This document shows, piece by piece, positions 1 through 5,274 of a DNA stretch of 5,274 nt; the first letter of the stretch is position 1; each line of letters begins with the position of its first letter. The notes under the pieces are model-generated. The model saw nothing but the letters and a program-made list of their open reading frames with translations. It was not told the DNA's origin and searched no databases. Origin of the DNA: Reyranella sp. (lineage in GTDB: Bacteria; Pseudomonadota; Alphaproteobacteria; Reyranellales; Reyranellaceae); the NCBI GenBank assembly GCA_030681635.1, contig JAUXRT010000052.1:1-5274 (forward strand). The letters run 5' to 3'. Both the position numbers and the translations under genes were made by a program.

Positions 1-730
1 CGCCGAGCTGGCTAAAAGCCTCGCCGCGGCGGATCAGGGCCAGCACGTTGGTGGGCTCGAGCACCAGCACCTTGTCGAAGTCGGCGATGGCGCGTTCGTA
101 GGAGCGCTTGCGGGTCGCCAGCAGGACGCCGCGTCCGAGGAAGGCCATGGTCGCCTGGGGATCGAGGCGGATGGCCTGGTTGAAGTCGGCCAGCGCCTTG
201 TCGGTGTTGCCGACGGCATCCGCCGCGACGGCGCGGCGGAACAGGTTGAGCGCGTCGGGATTCTGCGAATCGATCAGGCTGTCGTAGCGCTTCATCGCCT
301 CCATATAATCGTCGCTGGCCATCACCCTCTCGCCCAGCGCCGCGCGGGCGCTGCCGCGGATCAGCCGCGCCAGCGCCAGCTCGTCGGACGTGAGCTCACG
401 GCTGATGATGGCGCGCGAACAATCGGCGTTGCGCGCCTCGGCATCCTCCGTGGTGGGGAAGGCACCCTGGACGCAGCGCTGATAGAGCATGCGCGCGCTG
501 GGGCCCGCGGGTGTTTCGGTGGTGGATGCCGGTGCGGCGGGGGCCGGAGCCGGCGTCGCGGCGGCGGGCGCCGCTGGAGCGGCGGGAGCAGCGGGAGCGG
601 CCGGCGTTGCTGCGACGGGCGCGGGCTCGGCGCGCCGCGGCGGATATTTGTAGTAGGCGTAGCCATAGATGGCAGCCATCGCACAAACGACGACACCCGC
701 CCCGATCGCGATTTTGCTGGAATACTGCAT
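1..730 (-). CDS. Membrane-anchored TPR-repeat protein (partial, C-terminus beyond the window)
   Basis: The reading frame starts at an ATG at 730 and stays open to the left edge, giving 243 residues with no stop. Residues about 7-27 form one hydrophobic segment after a short basic N-terminus (MQYSSK), so it is probably an uncleaved signal anchor. Residues about 31-78 are a Pro/Ala linker with repeated PAA units. A folded part follows, with two cysteines (C86, C104). Tetratricopeptide-like helical pairs lie at about 159-192 (ending ALADFNQAIRLDP) and 193-227 (ending AIADFDKVLVLEP), and a third begins at 228. TPRs are protein-interaction scaffolds, so the likely role is assembling partners at the membrane. 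The domain after the anchor is inferred to be periplasmic. A purine-rich GGGAAGTGGGA precedes the start. It lies 78 bases downstream of the cyclase on the same strand, so the two may be co-transcribed, although the spacer also holds a candidate promoter. The exact function is not recognisable. Confidence 0.87.
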   Translation of the reverse strand, partial: MQYSSKIAIGAGVVVCAMAAIYGYAYYKYPPRRAEPAPVAATPAAPAAPAAPAAPAAATPAPAPAAPASTTETPAGPSARMLYQRCVQGAFPTTEDAEARNADCSRAIISRELTSDELALARLIRGSARAALGERVMASDDYMEAMKRYDSLIDSQNPDALNLFRRAVAADAVGNTDKALADFNQAIRLDPQATMAFLGRGVLLATRKRSYERAIADFDKVLVLEPTNVLALIRRGEAFSQLG

Positions 731-750
731 GTTTTCCCACTTCCCGCCGC

Positions 751-778
751 ACTATAGCGCGGAGATTCGGGCGGTCAC
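751..778 (-). promoter_or_regulatory. Candidate sigma70-like promoter for the TPR gene
   Basis: Read on the minus strand, GTGACC (778-773) and TATAGT (756-751) are separated by 16 bases. This compares with the TTGACA / 17 / TATAAT consensus: 4 of 6 bases match at -35 and 5 of 6 at -10. The predicted transcript start would fall roughly 10-15 bases before the ATG at 730, just upstream of the purine-rich ribosome binding region, leaving a very short leader. If real, the TPR gene can be expressed independently of the cyclase upstream. This is sequence similarity only. Confidence 0.4.
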
Positions 779-799
779 GGGCGTTATGCAGCGCCCGAA
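766..799. repeat. Inverted repeat in the cyclase-TPR spacer
   Basis: TTCGGGCG (766-773) and CGCCCGAA (792-799) are perfect 8-base inverted arms. A second copy of CGGGCG (778-783) can pair with the same CGCCCG (792-797) across an 8-base loop, so two mutually exclusive stems are possible. The element begins 10 bases after the cyclase stop codon and its left arm touches the candidate -35 hexamer. It could be a weak terminator or attenuator for the cyclase transcript, or an operator. No run of U follows the stem, so it is not a typical intrinsic terminator. Confidence 0.35.
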
Positions 800-808
800 C
801 GCCGCCCC

Positions 809-2941
809 CTACAGCCGCAGAAGCCAGGCCTCGACGCTGCCCTTGCCCTTGACCTCGATCAGGCCGCGCGACTCGAAGACGAACTCGTCCTTGAGCTTCT
901 CGTAGACCGGGCGGGTGACCTGGATGCCGTCCGGGACGCCGCCCGATTCCATGCGGCTGGCGAGGTTCACCGTGTCGCCCCAGAGATCGTAGATGTACTT
1001 GCTCTTGCCGATGACGCCGGCCACGACCGGGCCGCTGTTGATGCCGACCCGGAGCTTCATGGTCACATGATGCTCGAGTGCGTGCTCGCGGGTGATATGG
1101 ACCATGCGGATCGCCATGCGCACCATGCGCTCGGCATGGTCGGGCACCGGCACGGGCATGCCGCACACCGCCATATAGGCGTCGCCCACGGTCTTGATCT
1201 TCTCGATGCCGAGCTGGTGGGCCGCCTCGTCAAAGCGGGTGAACAGGCCGTTGAGCAGGGTCACGACTTCCTGCGGCGGCATGTCCGACGACATGGCGGT
1301 GAAGCCCACCAGGTCGGCGAAGGCGACCGTGACCTCGGCGAAGCCGTCGGCGATGCCCTGTTCGCCGCCGCGCAGCCGGTTGGCGATCGGCGCCGGCAGG
1401 ACGTTCAGCAGCAGTTCCTCGTTCTCGCGGTTCTTGCTTTCGATGACGACGTTCTTGTCGTGCAGCTCGTCGACCATGCCGTTGAAGGCAGCGCAGAGCC
1501 GGCCGATCTCGTCGCGCGTGCGGACCCGTACCTTGGCGCCGTAGTCGCCGGCGGCGAAGCGCGTCACGCCGGCGGTGAGCTCGCGCAACGGCCCGAGCAA
1601 CGAGCGCGACAGCCAACCCGCGGTCATGATCACCACCAGCAGCGCGAGGCCGCCCACGATCATCAGATCCTGCTGCAGCTTGTAGATCGGCGCGAAAGCC
1701 TCGGACGTGTCGACCTTGGCGATCAGCGCCCACTTGAGGCCGGGGATCGCCAGCGGCCCCCAGGAGGCCAACGTCGGGATGCCGCGATAGCCCACGATCT
1801 CGCCGGTGCCTTCGGTGCCGGCAAGAGCCGATCGGGTGGCGGCCGTCTGGATGTTCTGCTGCAGCACCGGCGTGCCGTAGCGGCGGATGGCAGCGATGTT
1901 CTCGTCCGCCTCGCCGCCGCGTTTCAGCTCGGCATAGTAGCGGTCGCGGTTCTCGTAGAAGTCCCGCGGTCCGGAGCGCGCCAGATTGTCCGGGCCGACG
2001 AGATAGGCCTCGCCGGTGGCGCCGAAGCCATCCTGTCGCCAGCGCCGGTCGCCGGTCACGACATTGTCGATTTCGTCGATCGACAACTGCGCGACCAGCA
2101 CGCCGATGACGACGCCCTGATCGATGATCGGCGCCGCCATGAAGGCGATCGGCGCGCCGCCCGAGGGCGCGTAGGAGGCGAAATCCTCCAGGCACACGGT
2201 CGATCTATCGGGAACGGTGCCGCAGCGGGCAACGGCCGCGGACAGATGAGAGTGCCGATAGGTGCCGCTGCGCAGCGACGCGGCAAAATCCACTTCCTTC
2301 TCGACCGAGTAGACGATGCGGCCGGCCTTGGGGTCGGCGATCATGAAGTCGAAGAAGCCGAAGGAGGTGGCGGCGCCCCGCAGCAACGGATGATAGAGCG
2401 CGTGCTGTTTGCTGTAGGCGCTGCCGTCACCGGGATCGTCCAGCAGCTTGCGCCGGTCGGCCGGATAGAGGTTGGTGACGATATAGTGGTACTGGAGATA
2501 GTAGGCCGCCGATCCGACCGGCAGGTAGTCGTTGATGTTCGGTTCCTTGCCGAGGACGCGGCGCATATCGGCCTCGAATTGGCCGGCGTACCAGTTGCCG
2601 ACCAGGCGTCGCGTGTCGAACGAAACGTCGGTTTGGTCCAGCTCCTTGAAGGTCGCACTGAATTCGCGCGCGGCATCGACCGCCATCTTCGAGACGGCGA
2701 GCTGGCTCAGCTCGTTGCGGATGGTCCGGAAGTAGATCTCGACCTGGCGCGCCTTGCTTTTGCGGATCGACGTGAGCTGGTTGTAGATCGACTCCTGCAG
2801 GGCCTCACGGGCCCTGAAGTAGCCAAGCACGCCGGTGACCAGCACTGCGACGGCGCCCAGCAGGATCAGGATGGCGAACAGCTTGGCGGCCAACCCCCAG
2901 CGGGCGGGGCGGGGCGGGGTCGTTGCATCGGCCGAAGACAT
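809..2941 (-). CDS. Membrane-bound class III adenylate cyclase with Cache-like sensor and HAMP domain
   Basis: A complete 710-residue protein predicted to convert ATP to cAMP in response to an extracytoplasmic signal. Segments in order: cytoplasmic start; TM1 about 17-41; periplasmic sensor about 42-424; TM2 about 427-448; HAMP about 445-495; a short helical transducer (NEELLLNVLPAPIANRL, about 507-523); catalytic domain about 530-710. The sensor carries the YHPLLR...GFFDFMIAD...GRIVYSVEKEVDFAASL signature typical of double-Cache chemoreceptors and cyclases. All expected catalytic residues are visible: metal-binding D543 (FADLVGFT) and D587 (VGDAYM), adenine-selecting K583 and D652 (YDLWGD), and transition-state N659 and R663 (NLASRM). 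The Lys/Asp pair favours ATP over GTP. As a single catalytic domain it must work as a homodimer. The start is supported by an AGGA seven bases upstream. hutF lies 81 bases upstream on the same strand and the TPR gene 78 bases downstream. The ligand cannot be read from the sequence. Confidence 0.94.
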   Translation of the reverse strand: MSSADATTPPRPARWGLAAKLFAILILLGAVAVLVTGVLGYFRAREALQESIYNQLTSIRKSKARQVEIYFRTIRNELSQLAVSKMAVDAAREFSATFKELDQTDVSFDTRRLVGNWYAGQFEADMRRVLGKEPNINDYLPVGSAAYYLQYHYIVTNLYPADRRKLLDDPGDGSAYSKQHALYHPLLRGAATSFGFFDFMIADPKAGRIVYSVEKEVDFAASLRSGTYRHSHLSAAVARCGTVPDRSTVCLEDFASYAPSGGAPIAFMAAPIIDQGVVIGVLVAQLSIDEIDNVVTGDRRWRQDGFGATGEAYLVGPDNLARSGPRDFYENRDRYYAELKRGGEADENIAAIRRYGTPVLQQNIQTAATRSALAGTEGTGEIVGYRGIPTLASWGPLAIPGLKWALIAKVDTSEAFAPIYKLQQDLMIVGGLALLVVIMTAGWLSRSLLGPLRELTAGVTRFAAGDYGAKVRVRTRDEIGRLCAAFNGMVDELHDKNVVIESKNRENEELLLNVLPAPIANRLRGGEQGIADGFAEVTVAFADLVGFTAMSSDMPPQEVVTLLNGLFTRFDEAAHQLGIEKIKTVGDAYMAVCGMPVPVPDHAERMVRMAIRMVHITREHALEHHVTMKLRVGINSGPVVAGVIGKSKYIYDLWGDTVNLASRMESGGVPDGIQVTRPVYEKLKDEFVFESRGLIEVKGKGSVEAWLLRL
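2902..2919 (+). other. G-quadruplex motif inside the start of the cyclase gene
   Basis: Four consecutive G-runs (GGG, GGGG, GGGG, GGGG) are separated by single C bases on the plus strand. This meets the classical G3+N1-7 quadruplex rule with the shortest loops, the arrangement expected to be most stable. It overlaps cyclase codons 8 to 14 (the TPPRPAR stretch) and lies on the template strand of that gene, about 22-39 bases after the start codon. A regulatory effect is inference; the run may simply follow from Pro/Arg-rich coding in a GC-rich genome. Confidence 0.6.
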
Positions 2942-2948
2942 GCGCCGA

Positions 2949-2952
2949 TCCT
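2949..2952 (-). promoter_or_regulatory. Ribosome binding site of the cyclase gene
   Basis: On the minus strand AGGA sits seven bases before the ATG at 2941, a standard Shine-Dalgarno spacing. It supports choosing this start, which also places TM1 directly after a short polar N-terminus. Confidence 0.65.
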
Positions 2953-2980
2953 AGCCGATATCGCGGCGCTTCGGGCAGGT

Positions 2981-2992
2981 ATCGCCGGCGAT
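2981..2992. repeat. Perfect 12-base palindrome between hutF and the cyclase gene
   Basis: ATCGCCGGCGAT is fully self-complementary and lies in the 81-base spacer, 40 bases before the cyclase start. The same spacer contains two shorter perfect palindromes, CGATATCG (2956-2963) and GGCTAGCC (3009-3016). It may be an operator or a small hairpin in the leader. It lacks a loop and a T-tract, so it is not a good terminator. GC-rich spacers produce such palindromes by chance fairly often. Confidence 0.4.
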
Positions 2993-3022
2993 GTGTCGCG
3001 TCCGAGAGGCTAGCCGGAGGGG

Positions 3023-4369
3023 CTAGGCGGCCAGCACCCCGGCAAGAGCCTTGCGATAGCGCCTGGTGATCGCCTCGCGGTCGCGGTGGCGGCCCTGCTG
3101 CACGACCGGAATCCCGCCGCGATAGACGGTCTTGATCGCGGCATTGTCGGCGGTGAACAGCCAATGGTCGAGGACCGCGTCGTCGCGATGGCCGCCGTTA
3201 TGGCCATCGTCCTGGAGCACGACGAAGTCGGCGCGCTGGCCGGGCGCGATGGCGCCGATCGGCCGGTCGACCGCCTGGGCGCCGCCTTCTAGCGCGGCGT
3301 CGAGCAGCAGGCGGCCGGTCGAGCGCCGGGCCTCGCCCAGCACGTTGCGCTGGCGCCGGATCAGGCGCTGGCCGTATTCCAAGGTGCGCAGCTCGTCGGC
3401 GGCGGAGATGCGGACCAGCGAGTCGGAGCCGATGCCGAAGCGGCCGCCTGATGCCAGCAGCGCCGGTACGTCGAACAGCCCGTCGCCGAGATTGGCCTCG
3501 GTGATGGGGCAGAGGCCGACGACGGGCTTTGCCTGGGCGATGCGTGCGATCTCGTTGGCGTCGGCGTGCGTGGCGTGGACCAGGCACCAGCGTTCGTCGA
3601 CCGGGATGGTGTCGAACAGCAGGTCGACCGGGCGCTTCTGGTGCGCGGCGAGGCAGTCCTCGACCTCGCGCGTCTGCTCGCTGATGTGGATGTGCGCCGG
3701 CTTGCCCTGGAACGTGCGGGCGGCCCAGTCGAGATCATCTAGCGCAACGGCACGCAGCGAATGCGGGGCGATGCCGATGTTGCCGCCGGGGACGCGCGTC
3801 TCCATCAGGCGTGCATAGGAGTCGCGATCGTTCAGGAAGCGGCGCTGCGCGTCGGAGGCGGGCTTGCCCAAAAATCCGCTGTGGCGGTAGAGGACGGGCA
3901 GGAGGGTGAGGCCGATGCCTGATGTGTCGGCGGCGGCCACGATGCGCTCCGACATCTCGGCGATATTGTCGTAGGTCCGGCCGTCGGGCTGGTGGTGGAG
4001 ATAGTGGAACTCGGCCACCCAGGTAAAACCTGCCTCGAGCATCTCCATGTAGGCGAAGGCGGCGATGGCTTCGAGATCGTCGGGCGAGAGGCGCGCCACG
4101 AAGCGATACATCAGCTCACGCCAGGACCAGAAAGAGTCGGCCTCGCCGCCTGATCCGCGGTGTTCCGTGAGGCCCGCCATGGCGCGCTGGAAGGCGTGGC
4201 TGTGCAGGTTGGGCAGGCCCGGCAGCACCACGCCCGAGGCCCGAACCGCGTCGCTTTCCGGGCCGGCAGGGTCCAGGCGCACGATCATGCCGTGCTCGAT
4301 CGTGGCCACCAGGTCGCGTTCCCAGCCCCGGGGCGTCAGCGCCGTTTCGAGGTGCAATTTACTCGCCAT
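3023..4369 (-). CDS. hutF: Formimidoylglutamate deiminase (HutF)
   Basis: A complete 448-residue cytoplasmic metalloenzyme of the amidohydrolase superfamily. It hydrolyses N-formimino-L-glutamate to N-formyl-L-glutamate and ammonia (EC 3.5.3.13). In the five-step histidine degradation route, HutG then releases formate and glutamate. The family signature is clear: LPGLPNLHSHAFQRAM at 49-64 with metal ligands H56 and H58 and substrate-side Q61; EFHYLHHQPDG at 120-130; APHSLRAV at 201-208; HIHISEQ at 226-232 (H228 metal ligand, E231 probable catalytic); H265 in LVHATH; VGLCPITEANLGDG at 284-297; and D316 in GIGSDS. The length matches the usual 450 or so. An ATG at 4369 is chosen because homologues begin about 13 residues before the ALTPRGW-like region. 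A 71-residue upstream extension is possible but would run through the divergent gene. No clear Shine-Dalgarno precedes 4369. No other hut gene lies in the window. Confidence 0.95.
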   Translation of the reverse strand: MASKLHLETALTPRGWERDLVATIEHGMIVRLDPAGPESDAVRASGVVLPGLPNLHSHAFQRAMAGLTEHRGSGGEADSFWSWRELMYRFVARLSPDDLEAIAAFAYMEMLEAGFTWVAEFHYLHHQPDGRTYDNIAEMSERIVAAADTSGIGLTLLPVLYRHSGFLGKPASDAQRRFLNDRDSYARLMETRVPGGNIGIAPHSLRAVALDDLDWAARTFQGKPAHIHISEQTREVEDCLAAHQKRPVDLLFDTIPVDERWCLVHATHADANEIARIAQAKPVVGLCPITEANLGDGLFDVPALLASGGRFGIGSDSLVRISAADELRTLEYGQRLIRRQRNVLGEARRSTGRLLLDAALEGGAQAVDRPIGAIAPGQRADFVVLQDDGHNGGHRDDAVLDHWLFTADNAAIKTVYRGGIPVVQQGRHRDREAITRRYRKALAGVLAA

Positions 4370-4415
4370 GCGATGGCTTGTACGGTATCGGACAGCACCT
4401 GTTGAGGGGGAATTC
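4370..4415. promoter_or_regulatory. Divergent control region between hutF and the amino-acid binding-protein gene
   Basis: Only 46 bases separate the two divergent ATG codons, so promoters or operators for both genes must overlap here or extend into the coding regions. For the plus-strand gene a weak pair, TTTACT (4358-4363) and TACGGT (4381-4386) with 17-base spacing, is the best I can find, and it starts inside hutF. CTTGTA (4377-4382) resembles one half of the CTTGTA/TACAAG-type sites described for HutC-family GntR repressors, but the second half (TATCGG) is degenerate. Joint control of both genes by one regulator is inferred from the layout. Confidence 0.4.
4404..4410 (+). promoter_or_regulatory. 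Ribosome binding site of the binding-protein gene
   Basis: GAGGGGG ends five bases before the ATG at 4416. This good Shine-Dalgarno match fixes the start, which also gives a well-formed signal peptide. Confidence 0.75.
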
Positions 4416-5274
4416 ATGAAGTTCATCGCTTTGGCCGCCGCCGCTGCCGCGGCCTTCGTTGCGGGTTCGGCCTCCGCGCAGCAGCTCGCACCCAGCCCGA
4501 CGCTCGACGCCATCAAGGCGCGCGGCCACATCGAATGCGGCGTCCATCTCGGCCTGCCGGGCTTCTCCTTCGCCAACGACAAGGGCGAGTGGACCGGCCT
4601 CGACGTCGACTATTGCAAGTCGCTGGCCGCCGCGGTCCTGGGCGACGCCACCAAGGTCAAGTTCACCCCGACCTCGGTGCAGCAGCGCTGGGCGGTGCTC
4701 CAGTCCGGCCAGGTCGACCTGCTGTCGCGCAACACCACCATCACCTTTTCGAGGAACGCCACGCTCGGCGTGAACTTCCAGGGCATCAACTTCTACGAGG
4801 GCCAGACCTTCGTGGTGCGGACCAAGGCCAAGGTTGCGGCGGTGAAGGACCTGGCCGACGCCACGATCTGCGTCGCCGCGGGCTCGACCGAGGAGAAGAT
4901 GGCGGCCGACTGGTTCCGCGAGCGCAACCTCAAGGTCACCATCATCAACTTCCAGAAGAACGACGATGCCATCTCGGCCTACGACCAGGGCCGCTGCGAC
5001 GCCTATACCGCGGGCGTGGGCGCCCTGGCCGGCCAGCGCATCAAGTTCAAGGATCCCGCCGAGCACCAGATCCTGACCGAGATCATCTCCAACGATCCGC
5101 AGGGCCCGGTGACGCGCTGGGGCGACGAGCGCTGGCAGCTGGTCGTGCGCTGGGTGCTGAACGCGCAGATCGCGGCCGAGGCGCTGGGCGTCACGTCGAA
5201 GAACGTCGACGAGATGAAGGCCAAGTCGACCAACGCCGAAGTCCGCCGCCTGCTCGGCGTCGATGGCAAGTTCG
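4416..5274 (+). CDS. Periplasmic amino-acid ABC-transporter substrate-binding protein, AapJ/BztA-like (partial, C-terminus beyond the window)
   Basis: The frame opens at an ATG at 4416 and remains open to the right edge, giving 286 residues of a family usually about 340 long. Residues 1-21 are a Sec signal peptide with an Ala-rich core and an ASA|QQ cleavage site. The mature part is a family 3 solute-binding protein most like the general L-amino-acid binders AapJ/BztA: TLDAIKARG at 29-37, GLDVDYCKSLAAAVLGDATKVKF at 61-83, LLSRNTTITFSR at 102-113, DPQGPVTRWGDERW near 228-241, and STNAEVRRLLG near 271-281. R113 should bind the ligand carboxylate. Four cysteines (C41, C67, C152, C194) match the usual two-disulfide pattern. 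Unusually, the Asp expected after DxYTT in AapJ is replaced by Gly (G200 in DAYTAGVGAL). Permease and ATPase genes probably follow outside the window. The divergent hutF suggests a substrate linked to histidine catabolism, but this is inference. Confidence 0.92.
   Translation, partial: MKFIALAAAAAAAFVAGSASAQQLAPSPTLDAIKARGHIECGVHLGLPGFSFANDKGEWTGLDVDYCKSLAAAVLGDATKVKFTPTSVQQRWAVLQSGQVDLLSRNTTITFSRNATLGVNFQGINFYEGQTFVVRTKAKVAAVKDLADATICVAAGSTEEKMAADWFRERNLKVTIINFQKNDDAISAYDQGRCDAYTAGVGALAGQRIKFKDPAEHQILTEIISNDPQGPVTRWGDERWQLVVRWVLNAQIAAEALGVTSKNVDEMKAKSTNAEVRRLLGVDGKF

Noticed and set aside
538..640. Repetitive GC-rich tract considered as a DNA satellite
   Set aside because: It is in frame and encodes the Pro/Ala linker of the TPR protein; the repetition follows from the repeated PAA units.
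1067..3013. A 648-codon open frame on the plus strand opposite the cyclase
   Set aside because: It mirrors the cyclase gene, whose domains and catalytic motifs are unmistakable. Its translation is a compositionally odd mix rich in Arg, Asp, His and Gln with no recognisable domain, as expected for an antisense frame in GC-rich DNA.
3001..3022. Possible terminator after hutF
   Set aside because: GGCTAGCC has no loop and no following T-tract on the minus strand, so an intrinsic terminator is not supported.
3132..3818. A 228-codon open frame on the plus strand inside hutF
   Set aside because: It is Ser/Arg/Pro-rich, typical of a shadow frame, and lies opposite conserved metal-binding motifs of HutF.
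4370..4582. A 71-residue N-terminal extension of HutF starting at 4582
   Set aside because: The extension crosses the whole divergent spacer and the signal-peptide region of the opposite gene, is Ala-rich without HutF similarity, and would make the protein far longer than the family.
4359..5066. A 235-codon open frame on the minus strand opposite the binding-protein gene
   Set aside because: It overlaps the well-supported signal peptide and binding-protein fold and also the start of hutF. It shows only low-complexity Gly/Arg/Val/Leu-rich sequence.
1..5274. CRISPR array, tRNA, insertion sequence or phage attachment site
   Set aside because: No regularly spaced repeats, cloverleaf-like sequence, transposase or terminal inverted repeats were found; nearly all bases are accounted for by four coding regions.

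Overview
This is a GC-rich window with NC-skewed third positions. It holds four protein-coding genes, tightly packed and with short spacers. Gene content and protein style suggest a metabolically versatile alphaproteobacterium of the Rhodospirillales/Hyphomicrobiales type: an AapJ/BztA-type amino-acid binding protein, a HutF-type histidine pathway, and a large sensor-linked class III nucleotide cyclase. This placement is inference, because no rRNA or other marker gene is present.

Layout from left to right. (1) Positions 1-730, minus strand: the N-terminal 243 residues of a membrane-anchored, Pro/Ala-linker, TPR-repeat protein. It runs off the left edge. (2) 731-808: a short spacer with a candidate sigma70-like promoter and an inverted repeat. 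(3) 809-2941, minus: a complete 710-residue membrane adenylate cyclase with a periplasmic Cache-like sensor, a HAMP domain and a class III catalytic domain that keeps all the key residues. (4) 2942-3022: an 81-base spacer with the cyclase ribosome binding site and a perfect 12-base palindrome. (5) 3023-4369, minus: a complete hutF, encoding formimidoylglutamate deiminase of the five-step histidine degradation pathway. (6) 4370-4415: a 46-base divergent control region. (7) 4416-5274, plus: a periplasmic amino-acid ABC-transporter binding protein, cut by the right edge.

How the parts may fit together. The divergent hutF/binding-protein pair looks like a nutrient-acquisition unit: uptake of an amino acid (possibly histidine or a derivative) coupled to its breakdown. 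Downstream of hutF on the same strand, the cyclase reads an extracytoplasmic signal and should make cAMP. The TPR protein could be a partner scaffold. The links between hutF, the cyclase and the TPR gene rest only on adjacency and common strand.

No RNA gene, CRISPR array, mobile element or clearly novel system was seen. The best leads are a binding protein that seems to have lost the usual amino-group-binding aspartate, a strong G-quadruplex motif at the start of the cyclase gene, and a very compact divergent promoter region.
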